Below, one piece after another: positions 29,150-39,010 of a DNA stretch of 64,000 nt (the first letter of the stretch is position 1; the number at the start of each line of letters is the position of its first letter). Source of the DNA: Torulaspora globosa (lineage: Eukaryota > Ascomycota > Saccharomycetes > Saccharomycetales > Saccharomycetaceae); assembly GCF_014133895.1 (NCBI RefSeq), contig NC_050729.1:930001-994000 (forward strand), in the 5' to 3' direction. The notes below the pieces were generated by a model. It did not search any database, was not told the DNA's origin, and was given only the letters and a program-made list of their open reading frames with translations. The position numbers and the translations under genes were made by a program.

Positions 29150-29910
29150 GAATAAGCTTATTTACCTATAAATCGATATCGCTTCATCCTTACGGCACGC
29201 CTTGGCGAGCGGACTGCCCTTTCACCTCTTGGCACACGCAAGAGTTATTAGATCATGTAGCGAACTTTGTTCAGTCGCTTGCATGGCTTGGTAAGATTTC
29301 AACCTTGACATTCTCTTCAATACATTCAGATGATACCAACGGAGAAAGTAGATTGCACGACACTGGTGTACTACCTTTATTGGAGGCACCGCGCTTCATT
29401 ATTGTGTATCGATTCCAAAAGTAAGGATCTGCCGCCTGAAGATAAGCCGAGCAACATCGATTGCAGAAGGATTGCACACGTCTAATCGACGATATTGCTG
29501 AGAAACTAAGGGATGATAGGTTATCGAAAAAATGTGTACCAAAGCAAGTCGCCCAAATAAACGAGTGCTTGGTGGATGCGTTGATATTATCTTTTGAGAT
29601 AGCTCTTACTGCAGGAGATCAGCAAGGAATAGGAGATATTCTCAAGAAAACTATTATGTCCTCAAGCACTCAGATCGACGAATTGTTGTTTGAGAGGCTC
29701 CTTGTGCCGACTTGCCTGGCGGAATTTTATCCGAGATCTTCGCACAATCATTAACGGAACATCGCTAGCACAGCTGCCAGCAATCACTTGATGGCTAGCA
29801 AGCCTTTTGGACAGGGGCTCGAATGAAAAGGAAAACTCGGCTAAGTATCTCACTGATCGTTTTTTGACAAGACCTAAAGCAACCATTGAATTCACCGACT
29901 CCATCTAGCC
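29150..29910 (+). pseudogene. Unrecognised decayed gene between OYE and SER33
   Basis: Protein-like stretches occur in successive frames of the + strand. One is open to the stop at about 29419-29421, with ELLDHVANFVQSLAWLGKIS. A short one follows, DSKSKDLPPEDKPSNIDC. The longest is 29461-29752, with no ATG at its head: LIDDIAEKLRDDRLSKKC, VAQINECLVDALILSFEIAL, DELLFERLLVPTC. Shorter pieces such as ASNHLMASKPFGQG and YLTDRFLTRPKATIEF follow to about 29905. The helical, leucine-rich character and shift pattern suggest a broken gene, but I do not recognise the family. The remaining 29911-30300 has only one further open stretch, ending at 30241, that looks random. Confidence 0.45.
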
Positions 29911-30311
29911 GTACTTGAGCAAGAGCTAGAGACGCCCGCTACTCTAAATTGGCACCAAGGTGCAAAATGCGTCATGAGAGGGGACAAGCACGTCGGAGCA
30001 AGCTGGAGCGCCAAAGGGGAACCCAAGGCGAGCGACAGATGATGATACTGAAATACTTATGAAAGAATCAACGGTTGAATCGACAGGAGTCATCAAACTT
30101 CCTCGCTTTCCCACAAGGCTCGTTCCAGCCCGGTGCCTAATAGCCAAGCCTGCTACTGGATACGCGCAAGGCAGCCGCAAGAAATGCAACCGACAACTGC
30201 GCAAATTTCCGCATTCGAGTACGATCAGTCATCGAAAGTAGTGAGCCACTGGCTGCTAATTCTATTCTGTCGTATGTGAAGATTGTTCCGCCTCACTGAC
30301 AGAGTGCCACA

Positions 30312-30416
30312 TTTTTTTTTTTCTGGGTTAATTGTCTTTGACTAATATCAGGCATTATTTCAATTATTTTTTCAGACTGAGTCAACTGAAAAAATGCACA
30401 GCTGCGACCTATATAA
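30312..30416 (+). promoter_or_regulatory. SER33 promoter: poly(T), Gcn4 site, TATA
   Basis: A T11 tract (30312-30322) is followed by TGAGTCA at 30378-30384, the consensus Gcn4 site, and TATATAA at 30410-30416. The Gcn4 site is 134 bases and the TATA about 100 bases upstream of the ATG. This layout is normal for amino-acid biosynthetic genes under general amino-acid control. Confidence 0.7.
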
Positions 30417-30517
30417 CAAAATCACTTTTACTATCGAAGGAAAGTGAGCTTTTAGTGGAATCGATCGGATTGACATAGTCGGTTCATTTTGAAGACCCGT
30501 CAAGCAAGTTCGAAATC

Positions 30518-31927
30518 ATGTCAGGTCTCGATATCGACAACTTGAAAAACAGCTTTCAAAATGCTATTAATTTGTCAGGTTCGCCAGGAGCTGTTTCAAC
30601 ATCTCCAACGCAATCGTTCATGGATACCCTTCCTCGCCGCATGAGCACTTCCAAGCACGCTAAGGTGCTCAAGCCATTTTCCACTGGAGACATGAAAATT
30701 CTGCTCCTTGAGAATGTCAACCAGACGGCTATCGCAATCTTCAAGGAACAAGGCTACCAGGTCGAGTTTTACAAGTCTTCGCTACCAGAAGAAGAATTGA
30801 TCAAAAAGATTGAGGATGTCCACGCAGTCGGTATCAGATCAAAGACTAGATTAACAGCCAATGTGTTGAAACACGCTAAGAATCTGGTTGTCATTGGTTG
30901 TTTCTGCATTGGCACCAACCAAGTTGATCTCGACTATGCCACCAATCATGGTATTGCTGTGTTCAACTCTCCTTTTTCGAACTCAAGATCTGTTGCCGAG
31001 TTGGTCATCGCTGAGATTATCAGTTTGGCCAGACAATTGGGTGACAGATCAATTGAGTTGCACACTGGTACATGGAATAAGGTTTCTCACAAGTGCTGGG
31101 AAGTGAGAGGTAAGACTCTGGGTATCATTGGTTACGGTCACATCGGTGCTCAGTTGTCAGTTCTTGCCGAAGCGATGGGTCTGCACGTTCTTTACTACGA
31201 CGTGGTCACTATCATGGCGTTAGGTACTGCGAAACAAGTTCCAACGTTGGATGAGTTGCTAAAGAAATCCGATTTTGTCACCTGCCATGTTCCAGCTACT
31301 CCCGAAACCAAGAACATGCTCTCAGCCCCTCAGTTTGCAGCTATGAAGGATGGTGCGTACGTCATCAACGCTTCAAGAGGTACTGTCATTGACATTCCTG
31401 CTCTGGTACAGGCATGCAAGGCTAACAAAATTGCGGGCGCAGCGTTGGACGTTTTCCCACACGAACCAGGTAAGAATGGTGCTGGCGCTTTCAATGATGA
31501 CCTGAACAACTGGACCTCCGAACTTGTCTCTTTACCAAACATCATTCTTACCCCACACATTGGTGGTTCCACCGAAGAAGCACAGAGCGCAATCGGTGTC
31601 GAAGTTTCCACCGCGTTGACGAAGTACATCAACGAGGGTAACTCTGTTGGTTCTGTGAACTTCCCAGAAGTTTCTTTGAGGTCGCTGGATTACGACCAGG
31701 AAAACACCGTCCGTGTTCTATATATCCACCACAACGTTCCAGGTGTTTTGAAAACGGTCAACAACATTTTGTCCAACCACAACATCGAAAAGCAATTTTC
31801 TGACTCCAATGGTGACATTGCGTACCTAATGGCAGATATTTCCAACGTCAATCAAAGCGATATCAAGGATATTTACACTGAGCTGAACCAGACTGACGCC
31901 AAGATCTCCATCAGATTGCTTTACTAA
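30518..31927 (+). CDS. SER33: D-3-phosphoglycerate dehydrogenase (Ser33/Ser3)
   Basis: The 469-residue enzyme (S. cerevisiae Ser3 and Ser33 are both 469) oxidises 3-phosphoglycerate to 3-phosphohydroxypyruvate, the first step of serine synthesis, and may also reduce 2-oxoglutarate. Order: a disordered N-terminal tail of about 50 residues; the substrate domain with VGIRSKTRLT; the NAD-binding domain with the GIIGYGHIGAQ loop at about 210; the catalytic NASRGTVID arginine; and the LTPHIGGSTEEAQ histidine. A C-terminal ACT domain (VRVLYIHHNVPGVLK onward) senses serine. One gene here corresponds to both YIL074C and YER081W, which are whole-genome-duplication paralogues. Confidence 0.96.
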   Translation: MSGLDIDNLKNSFQNAINLSGSPGAVSTSPTQSFMDTLPRRMSTSKHAKVLKPFSTGDMKILLLENVNQTAIAIFKEQGYQVEFYKSSLPEEELIKKIEDVHAVGIRSKTRLTANVLKHAKNLVVIGCFCIGTNQVDLDYATNHGIAVFNSPFSNSRSVAELVIAEIISLARQLGDRSIELHTGTWNKVSHKCWEVRGKTLGIIGYGHIGAQLSVLAEAMGLHVLYYDVVTIMALGTAKQVPTLDELLKKSDFVTCHVPATPETKNMLSAPQFAAMKDGAYVINASRGTVIDIPALVQACKANKIAGAALDVFPHEPGKNGAGAFNDDLNNWTSELVSLPNIILTPHIGGSTEEAQSAIGVEVSTALTKYINEGNSVGSVNFPEVSLRSLDYDQENTVRVLYIHHNVPGVLKTVNNILSNHNIEKQFSDSNGDIAYLMADISNVNQSDIKDIYTELNQTDAKISIRLLY

Positions 31928-32067
31928 AACTAAGGGATACAAATACCCTTTCAAGACAAATTTAAGCACATAGAAACTTTTATAAAGGATTAAGCCATCT
32001 CATGGAGGCACCAAGCTACTCATCTCCAGCCATTATAACGTATTATATAAAGACAGCATATGTGAGC

Positions 32068-32131
32068 CGGGTAACAGAATGATTGAGATCGCCTTACACG
32101 AAGAAGATCTATTTGGATTGTCGGTGGCAAA
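32068..32131 (+). promoter_or_regulatory. RPN2 promoter: Reb1-type site and perfect PACE element
   Basis: CGGGTAA at 32068-32074 matches the Reb1 core, and GGTGGCAAA at 32123-32131 is an exact proteasome-associated control element, the Rpn4 binding site. PACE lies 160 bases upstream of the RPN2 ATG, the usual distance for proteasome genes. Confidence 0.75.
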
Positions 32132-32290
32132 TATACTAATGGGCGGTATATCAGTTAAGAGTAGAATAGGTCAGGGATATTAGAGGTCCCAATCGACAGG
32201 TTACTGACTTAGGGGCACGGGAGGCTAGTGGAAGCGTAACTATCGGCTGTAGATAGTAACCGATTTTGTTGTTTATCGAATTGAGTGAGT

Positions 32291-35110
32291 ATGTCATTGA
32301 CTTCAGCGGAGCCCCTGTTGGCGCTGTTGAAAGAACAGGACGATTCTGTTAAAAGTTATGCATTGAAATCCATCAATGATGTGGTCGATGTGTTGTGGTC
32401 TGAGATTTCTAATGGAATCGCTGAAATCGAGGCGCTGTACGATGATGGAGCGTTTCCCGATAGACAAATGGCAGCACTGATCGCCTCGAAGGTGTATTAC
32501 AACCTAGGAGAGTACGAGACCGCGGTAAGGTTTGCATTAGCTGCTGGAGATTGCTTTGATATGGACGAGAAATCTCAATATGTTGAAACAATAGTGTCTC
32601 AAAGTATTGAAATGTACATTAGACAGTCCAAACAGCGTTATGAGAGCCGGGATGTTGAAGTCGAGGATGATGAGAAACTGAAGGCTGTTTTTGAGAGAAT
32701 GATATCAAAATGCGTGAACGCTGGTGAATTTAAGCTGGCACTAGGAATCGCTCTGGAAGCTTTTAGACAAGATTTAGTTGAAGAGATTTTGCATTCGAGG
32801 CTGGACCAGGACTCTGAAGCGAATGCTCTGAAGCTGATCAATTATGTGTTGACGGTAACTACGACAATCATCGGCAGTAGTGAGTTTAAAGCGAGCTTAC
32901 TGAAGGCATTATTCGATGTTGTGACTGATATGAAGTCCCCCGATTACTTTACCGTTTCAAAGATTGTGGTAAATTTGAACGATTCGTCATTGGCTGTTAG
33001 GCTATTCGAGAATTTGAACCGCCATGAAGATATTCAAGTATCTTACCAAATTGCATTTGACCTTGTTTCTTCAGGCCCCCAGGAATTGCTAGATTCACTG
33101 TCGGACGAATTGTCGGCAAAGGATTACGACTCAAGATTGCTAGACATTTTATCTGGCCTACCGACGTGCGACTACCATAATACTTTTCTGTTAAAAAATA
33201 AAAACATTGACATTGGATTATTAAACAAGTGCAAATCTTCCCTAGATGGGAAGTTCTCATTATTCCATACTGCCGTGAGTGTGGCAAATGGGTTTATGCA
33301 TGCCGGTACGACCGACAATACATTTATAAAGACGAATCTAACCTGGCTAGGCAAAGCTCAAAACTGGGCCAAATTTACAGCAACGGCTTCATTGGGTGTC
33401 ATCCATAGGGGTAACCTTTCGGATGGGAAGAAAATAATGGCACCCTATTTGCCTGGGAGCCGGTCCACTTCTCGTTATATCAAGGGTGGCTCGTTATACG
33501 CCCTGGGGTTGATTTATGCGGGGTTTGGTAGAGACATCATCGACTATTTGAAGTCAAATATTGTTGAAAACAGTTCGGCTACCGGCGACGAAGACATTGA
33601 TGTGTTGCTGCATGGCGCTTCTTTAGGTATCGGTCTTGCTGCAATGGGTTCAGCAAGCATAGAGGTGTATGAGTCGTTAAAGGAGGTGCTGTATAATGAT
33701 TCTGCGGTCTCGGGTGAAGCTGCTGCAATGGGTATGGGGCTAACGATGTTAGGAACTGGTAACGAGTCCGCCGTTCATGACATGTTGACTTATGCACAGG
33801 AAACTCAGCATGGTAATATCACGCGTGGTCTGGCGGTCGGCTTGTCCTTGATCAGCTATGGCCGTCAGGAGAAGGCTGACAGTTTAATTTCAAGCATGTC
33901 AGGTAGTGAAGAAGCGCTGCTGCGTTATGGTGGAGCTTTTACTGTTGCTTTAGCTTATGCAGGTACTGGAGACAATAAGGCTGTTAAGAGGCTGCTTCAC
34001 ATTGCAGTGTCCGATTCTAATGATGATGTTAGAAGAGCCGCTGTCATTGCATTAGGTTTTGTTCTAATTCGCGATTACACAACTGTTCCCCGTATTGTTG
34101 AGCTACTGTCGAAATCACACAACGCGCATGTCAGATGTGGTACGGCATTCGCTCTTGGTATCGCATGCGCTGGTAGGGTACTGCCATCCGCCATCGAAGT
34201 CTTAGAACCTTTGACGAAGGATCCTGTCGACTTCGTTCGTCAAGCGGCCATGATTGCTTTATCCATGATCCTGATACAGCAAACTGATAAATTAAACGCA
34301 AAGGTATCCGAAATTAATCAGAATTTCTTGAGCGTTGTAACAAACAAGCACCAAGAAGGGCTGGCAAAGTTTGGAGCTTGTGTGGCTCAAGGTATCATGA
34401 ATGCTGGTGGGCGAAATGTAACAATTCATCTGGAGAATACGGAAATGGGAACTTTGGACACGAAATCCATCGTGGGACTGGCTATGTTTTCACAGTTTTG
34501 GTATTGGTTTCCGCTTGCACACTTCTTATCCCTCTCTTTTACTCCAACTACCGTAATTGGGGTTCGTGGATCAGATCTCAGTATTCCTAAGTTTGAGCTT
34601 AATTGTCACGCTAAGCAAGACATTTTCGGCTATCCAAAGATGTATGAGGAGGCAGCAGACAAGGAAGTTGAGAAGGTTGCTACAGCGGTTCTATCGACCA
34701 CAGCTAGGGCCAAAGCAAGAGCGAAGAAGACTAAGAAAGAAAAAGATCAAAGTGAGGATGATAAATCTTCGAGGGATAGGGAAGAGGATAAACAAGAGCC
34801 GACCAAAGAACGGGATAATAAAGACAAGGAGGACGAGCCTAATAAAGTTAAATACTCTGCCAAGCCTTACAAAGTCGAGAATATGTCCCGTATACTGCCC
34901 CAGCAAGCCAGATACATCTCCTTTAACAAGGATGATCGTTTCATCCCTATCCGTAAGTTTAAAGGGGTGAACGACATCATGATTGTGACTGATAAAAGTC
35001 CTAATGAGCCTGTAGAGCTGATTGAAACCGTGAGGCAGACCAAAGACATAAATGCGCCTCTTCCTACCCCATTCAAAGTGGAGGACGATTTGAACTATCC
35101 TAACGTATAG
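32291..35110 (+). CDS. RPN2: 26S proteasome regulatory subunit Rpn2
   Basis: The protein is 939 residues (945 in S. cerevisiae). Rpn2 is the largest subunit of the 19S base, a toroid of PC repeats that carries Rpn13 and contacts the Rpt ring and lid. The N-terminal rod begins MSLTSAEPLLALL. The central PC repeats run from about residue 360 to 700, with recurring GxxxxAxG units such as GASLGIGLAAMG and GMGLTMLGTG. A charged Lys/Glu/Asp-rich insert at about 785-855 and the C-terminal tail that binds Rpn13 follow. The ATG at 32291 is chosen; the two codons upstream contain only a GTG. Confidence 0.97.
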   Translation: MSLTSAEPLLALLKEQDDSVKSYALKSINDVVDVLWSEISNGIAEIEALYDDGAFPDRQMAALIASKVYYNLGEYETAVRFALAAGDCFDMDEKSQYVETIVSQSIEMYIRQSKQRYESRDVEVEDDEKLKAVFERMISKCVNAGEFKLALGIALEAFRQDLVEEILHSRLDQDSEANALKLINYVLTVTTTIIGSSEFKASLLKALFDVVTDMKSPDYFTVSKIVVNLNDSSLAVRLFENLNRHEDIQVSYQIAFDLVSSGPQELLDSLSDELSAKDYDSRLLDILSGLPTCDYHNTFLLKNKNIDIGLLNKCKSSLDGKFSLFHTAVSVANGFMHAGTTDNTFIKTNLTWLGKAQNWAKFTATASLGVIHRGNLSDGKKIMAPYLPGSRSTSRYIKGGSLYALGLIYAGFGRDIIDYLKSNIVENSSATGDEDIDVLLHGASLGIGLAAMGSASIEVYESLKEVLYNDSAVSGEAAAMGMGLTMLGTGNESAVHDMLTYAQETQHGNITRGLAVGLSLISYGRQEKADSLISSMSGSEEALLRYGGAFTVALAYAGTGDNKAVKRLLHIAVSDSNDDVRRAAVIALGFVLIRDYTTVPRIVELLSKSHNAHVRCGTAFALGIACAGRVLPSAIEVLEPLTKDPVDFVRQAAMIALSMILIQQTDKLNAKVSEINQNFLSVVTNKHQEGLAKFGACVAQGIMNAGGRNVTIHLENTEMGTLDTKSIVGLAMFSQFWYWFPLAHFLSLSFTPTTVIGVRGSDLSIPKFELNCHAKQDIFGYPKMYEEAADKEVEKVATAVLSTTARAKARAKKTKKEKDQSEDDKSSRDREEDKQEPTKERDNKDKEDEPNKVKYSAKPYKVENMSRILPQQARYISFNKDDRFIPIRKFKGVNDIMIVTDKSPNEPVELIETVRQTKDINAPLPTPFKVEDDLNYPNV

Positions 35111-35201
35111 GCAAATGATTAATATCATATAGTGTTATACAATGCAACATCTAAAAATGAATAACGAAAAAAGCAAGTAATTAAACACTGCTGGCTCGCT
35201 G

Positions 35202-36842
35202 TCATGAAAATCTTCCGAGTGCTTCGTCTACCAAGTCTTTATGATCTTCGGTAATCAGACCCTGCTTAACCTGGTGCTTTCTTTGACGAGCGCTCTTTTC
35301 CTTTTCCATCTGTCTTTGGACTCTTAGTTTCCTTTCATCAATAACATTATGAGTCTTCTTACGAAGAAATGAGCGCAATCCTGAGTTTTTGCCCTTGACA
35401 TCGGGTCTAACCTGGGGAATATCTTTGTTAAGTTTTGCCTTATCCAGGTTTTCGTTACTTATCTCTGCTAAGTCCTTCGCAGTCAATCTTCGACTGGAAG
35501 CGTTCTTCTCGACAGTGCCTATCACATTTGGATCCAGAGTTATACTGTCAGCCGGTAATTTGTTCAACAGGGTTCTTACCTCTTGCTCTTGCCTCTGCTT
35601 CTTCGTCTCGAAAGGATTTATTTCTAGAGCATCGTAATTGGCTTCACCAGCACCCGGTATAATGAGATTTGTCACACCATCATTGTGACCCGTACCCAGA
35701 AGATCTTCGAAAGGCACAAACTGCATATTGTTTATCTTATTACCTGGCATGAGATGAGACATGTAAGGGGTATTTCTATAATTCCGTCCCATGGATCCAA
35801 AGCAGGGTTTGTTCTCTGCTCCAGCTTTCAATGCGTTATTCCATAACTGTAAATGAGGACCGCGGGAGATTGCAACAAGACCTGTATCCGATATACAAAC
35901 ATTCGAGGCGGGCGTTGGAAAGTTATCGATTGTATGTAGCTCTTTGAAGTTCCTTATGTCCCAGATTTTGACTGATTGATCTGCGCCCGCTGTTACCATG
36001 TTGTATCCGGCCCTATCGATGGCAATACTCGTAATCGGACCTCTCGCAGAGAGTAATTTGACCAATGGCTGAGGCATCGATGGCGACCAAAGCGTCACAG
36101 TACCATTACTGTGGCCTAAATGCATGATAGCGTTCCAAGGGTTCTGGGCCATTGCCGTTGTAGGACCCAGCTTAGTTCTAAGTTCCGCTACCAGTTGTCC
36201 CGTCGAGACGTCCTGATATTTGAGCCAACCAGTCTCTCCTGCGGTGGCAAGCAGATAATGATACGGTAGGAACTGCAGATGCCTGGCCTCTATGTGCTGC
36301 TTTAGACGATGCAATTCGACTCCTTCATGATCGTAGATGAAGGTGTATTTTTTTTGAGCTACAGCAAAGAACTGTTCATTCTGGAGGTACGTGGCCGCAT
36401 AACAAGCCTCATTGACATTAAGCTCTGCGCGGAGAGCGCCTTTCCGCCAATCCATTGACGCAATATGGCCCTTGCGACCAGCGATCAGTAAACTTGTCCC
36501 GTTTCTCGAGTAATTGATGTAATATGGCCCAAATTCTTTCAAAGAAAGATTCAATGCTTTGTTTGCCGTACTGGCATCCACGCTTTCTTTGATTTCGTCT
36601 TGCTTAACCTTGAAAGTCTTTTCCATCTCATCTTCAGCTTCTAAATAACCTGCCGATTCGGGCAACAGATACTGGGTCGCGGCTGCGGATGAAACTGCAT
36701 GATTATATTGCTCATCTATCCTCTTCAAGCCAGCTCTCAGCTTCTTATCTCTGATCTTCCTGCGCGACTTGTTAACACCAGCTCTGGGAGCCCTTTCAAA
36801 CGCCTCCTGGTTTTCTCTCCTTTTGCCACTCGGTTTTGCCAT
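35202..36842 (-). CDS. UTP7: SSU processome WD-repeat protein Utp7
   Basis: The protein is 546 residues (554 in S. cerevisiae), starting MAKPSGKRRENQ at 36842. Utp7 is a nucleolar part of the small-subunit processome needed for 18S rRNA processing, and has also been tied to kinetochore function. The basic N-terminal extension has lysine/arginine clusters. A WD40 propeller spans about 120-390, for example ATAGETGWLKYQDV, MHLGHSNGTVTLWSP and VTAGADQSVKIWDIRN. The BING4CT domain follows (PFEDLLGTGHNDGVTNLIIPGAGE), then a basic tail. It converges with RPN2. YER082C is next to SER3 and GET2 in S. cerevisiae, as here. Confidence 0.96.
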   Translation of the reverse strand: MAKPSGKRRENQEAFERAPRAGVNKSRRKIRDKKLRAGLKRIDEQYNHAVSSAAATQYLLPESAGYLEAEDEMEKTFKVKQDEIKESVDASTANKALNLSLKEFGPYYINYSRNGTSLLIAGRKGHIASMDWRKGALRAELNVNEACYAATYLQNEQFFAVAQKKYTFIYDHEGVELHRLKQHIEARHLQFLPYHYLLATAGETGWLKYQDVSTGQLVAELRTKLGPTTAMAQNPWNAIMHLGHSNGTVTLWSPSMPQPLVKLLSARGPITSIAIDRAGYNMVTAGADQSVKIWDIRNFKELHTIDNFPTPASNVCISDTGLVAISRGPHLQLWNNALKAGAENKPCFGSMGRNYRNTPYMSHLMPGNKINNMQFVPFEDLLGTGHNDGVTNLIIPGAGEANYDALEINPFETKKQRQEQEVRTLLNKLPADSITLDPNVIGTVEKNASSRRLTAKDLAEISNENLDKAKLNKDIPQVRPDVKGKNSGLRSFLRKKTHNVIDERKLRVQRQMEKEKSARQRKHQVKQGLITEDHKDLVDEALGRFS

Positions 36843-36936
36843 CTTGTAGCTCAAATACTAACCAGTTTGATGGACTAAATCTAGCTATTCGGTCTACTTT
36901 TCAAATCTTGTGCTGCTCTTTCACTATAACTTTGAT

Positions 36937-36955
36937 GCGATGAGCTAAAATTTTT
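36937..36955 (-). promoter_or_regulatory. UTP7 promoter: adjoining PAC and RRPE motifs
   Basis: GCGATGAGCT at 36937-36946 is an exact PAC element, and AAAATTTTT directly after it (36947-36955) reads GAAAAATTTT on the UTP7 strand, 10 of 11 bases of RRPE. They lie about 95-115 bases upstream of the UTP7 ATG. The pair is the standard signature of ribosome-biogenesis promoters. Confidence 0.75.
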
Positions 36956-36959
36956 CCAC

Positions 36960-37635
36960 TCAAGCCTAGTAGTGACAACGATGAAAACTTCAAACAGCTG
37001 GTCAATAGCAGTAGAGTGTCCAATTGCCTGCTATCTGGACCTGCGGGGGCAAATCTGATCAACTTCCCCGAGATTTGCTTATCAAAGTGTGTGTTTTGGG
37101 CAAGTATTCCCGGCTTAGCAGCTAAAAGATCTTGACAGGAAGAGCAGTCGAGAAATATGCTACCTCTTTCGTCCCATCAATTGAACGTCTCTCAATGAGC
37201 AGAAATTGCATTGGCTCCATGTATGGTGCTGAACAACACATTATGATCGGCAGGTCCCCAGCTCGCCGTTTGGACGCGAGTGAGCAACCACACAAACGGT
37301 GCTATGAAGCCAATTAGGGCTCATGCCATATTCTGCATGTTTGAGAGCGATCCGAGTGTTCAAAAGTTGTTGCTGGTGCGTTATCAGTTTCGTTTCAATC
37401 GCACAGGCTGAACTTCTGAACAAGTGCCTGATCGACGCTCCTCTTGAAGCATCTTAAGCTAAGTAGATCAAACAGCGTAGTATTTCGAAGCTATAGGATC
37501 TCTCTTGAATCTTGAAAGCTGCCACTGCCAGGTTCGCCATAGTTAAGCGACTTTTTTCACTTCTAGACTAGTCTTAACGAGTCAACGTAGAGCCAACTTG
37601 ACAGATTGCTCCGTTTGCGAGGGTTTACAGATCCA
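36960..37635. other. Intergenic stretch between UTP7 and the DHODH gene
   Basis: This is the rest of a 793-base divergent promoter. Short open frames here have no protein-like features, and I see no RNA gene. A TTG-initiated extension of the DHODH frame from 37606 was not accepted. Confidence 0.4.
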
Positions 37636-38955
37636 ATGTTTGCTAGAAATGGATTTCAAGTGGCTTCAAAGAGATTCCTCTTTGGTGGTAACCCCGGTCA
37701 TCAAACTTTGAAGTCTAACGTAGGAGCAAAGTCGTTGCTCTATGCGGCAGGTCTACTAGGTGCAAGTGCAGCCTGTTTGTACGCCACAGACGCTAGATCT
37801 GCAGTTCATCAGTATCTGTTCTGTCCATTGATCAGGTTAATAACGCCAGATGCTGAGAAAGGGCATAGGCTTGGTATTTGGCTATTGAAATGGGGGCTCG
37901 CTCCAAAGTTGCTGTTCGACAAGGATCCTGCCTCTCTGCATGTTGAAGTGTTTGGCAAAACTCTAACTAACCCAATTGGATGTGCTGCAGGTCTTGACAA
38001 GGATGCCGAGGCTGTTGATGGTATATTTGCTACAGGATTTGGCTATATGGAAGTTGGTAGTGTCACACCAAAAGCCCAACCTGGGAATCCAAAACCAAGG
38101 TTCTTCAGATTGCCTCAGGATGGTGCTGTGATCAACAGGTATGGATTCAATTCTGCAGGGCACGAAGAAGTGCAAGGGAATCTTGCCGCCCGTGTATCTC
38201 GATTTCTAGAGTCGTATTTTGCCGATAAGGAAGCCATTGAGAACCTGTCTCTCTATAGGGACAAATTGCTGGCCGTCAACTTGGGCAAGAACAAGCATGG
38301 CGATACTGTCAATGATTATTTAAAGGGAGTTGAGAAATTTCAGGCTTTGGCCGATGTTCTAGTCGTCAACGTCTCGTCGCCTAACACTCCAGGTTTGAGA
38401 AATTTGCAGGACTCGAGCAAGCTAACCAACCTTCTCTGCCAGGTGGTGACCAAGAGAGATTCACTGATTGGCGAAGGTGATGCGTTGGGTCATTCTTCTC
38501 ACAAACCACCGATTTTGGTCAAAGTCGCGCCTGACTTGTCAGAAGAGGAACTGAAATCGATTGTTGAGTCCGCCAAGAAGTCCAAGATAGATGGTATTAT
38601 AGTCTCCAACACCACTGTTCAGAGACCGACGGATTTGATCACCCCGGAAGATCATTTGAGAAATCAAGTTGGTGGTCTTTCGGGAAAACCGTTGAAACCT
38701 ATCGCTCTCAACGCACTGAAGAGCGTCGCCAAATATGCCAAAGGTTCAGGTCTAGTACTTGTTGGCTGCGGTGGTATTTCGAGTGGTAAAGACGCGATTG
38801 AGTTTGCCAAAGCCGGTGCCACTTTTGTTCAACTCTACACCGCCTTTGCCTACGCCGGGCCAGGCTTGGTTGCTAAGATCAAGGACGAAGTTGCTGAAGA
38901 GCTCAGGAAAGAGGGCAAGACTTGGACCGAGATCATAGGCCAAGATAACAACTAA
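37636..38955 (+). CDS. URA9: Mitochondrial class 2 dihydroorotate dehydrogenase
   Basis: The protein is 439 residues from the ATG at 37636. It oxidises dihydroorotate to orotate, the fourth step of pyrimidine synthesis, passing electrons to ubiquinone at the inner mitochondrial membrane. A basic presequence ([16 protein letters not shown]) is followed by a hydrophobic anchor at about 36-55 ([17 protein letters not shown]). The FMN barrel shows [13 protein letters not shown], the class 2 active-site serine in [14 protein letters not shown], and [14 protein letters not shown]. cerevisiae lacks this class; its Ura1 is a cytosolic fumarate-dependent enzyme thought to come from bacteria. The symbol URA9 follows use in other yeasts. 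Whether this genome also has a Ura1-type enzyme is not visible here. Confidence 0.93.
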   Translation: MFARNGFQVASKRFLFGGNPGHQTLKSNVGAKSLLYAAGLLGASAACLYATDARSAVHQYLFCPLIRLITPDAEKGHRLGIWLLKWGLAPKLLFDKDPASLHVEVFGKTLTNPIGCAAGLDKDAEAVDGIFATGFGYMEVGSVTPKAQPGNPKPRFFRLPQDGAVINRYGFNSAGHEEVQGNLAARVSRFLESYFADKEAIENLSLYRDKLLAVNLGKNKHGDTVNDYLKGVEKFQALADVLVVNVSSPNTPGLRNLQDSSKLTNLLCQVVTKRDSLIGEGDALGHSSHKPPILVKVAPDLSEEELKSIVESAKKSKIDGIIVSNTTVQRPTDLITPEDHLRNQVGGLSGKPLKPIALNALKSVAKYAKGSGLVLVGCGGISSGKDAIEFAKAGATFVQLYTAFAYAGPGLVAKIKDEVAEELRKEGKTWTEIIGQDNN

Positions 38956-39010
38956 CTGCAAATACGGAAAGAACAACCAAATTATTTATTCTTATTCTTA
39001 AGTAGGTCTA

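Noticed and set aside
30301..30420. T-rich stretch considered as an LTR fragment or replication origin
   Set aside because: No TG...CA ends, target duplications or matched repeats; the tract fits a promoter poly(dT) element.
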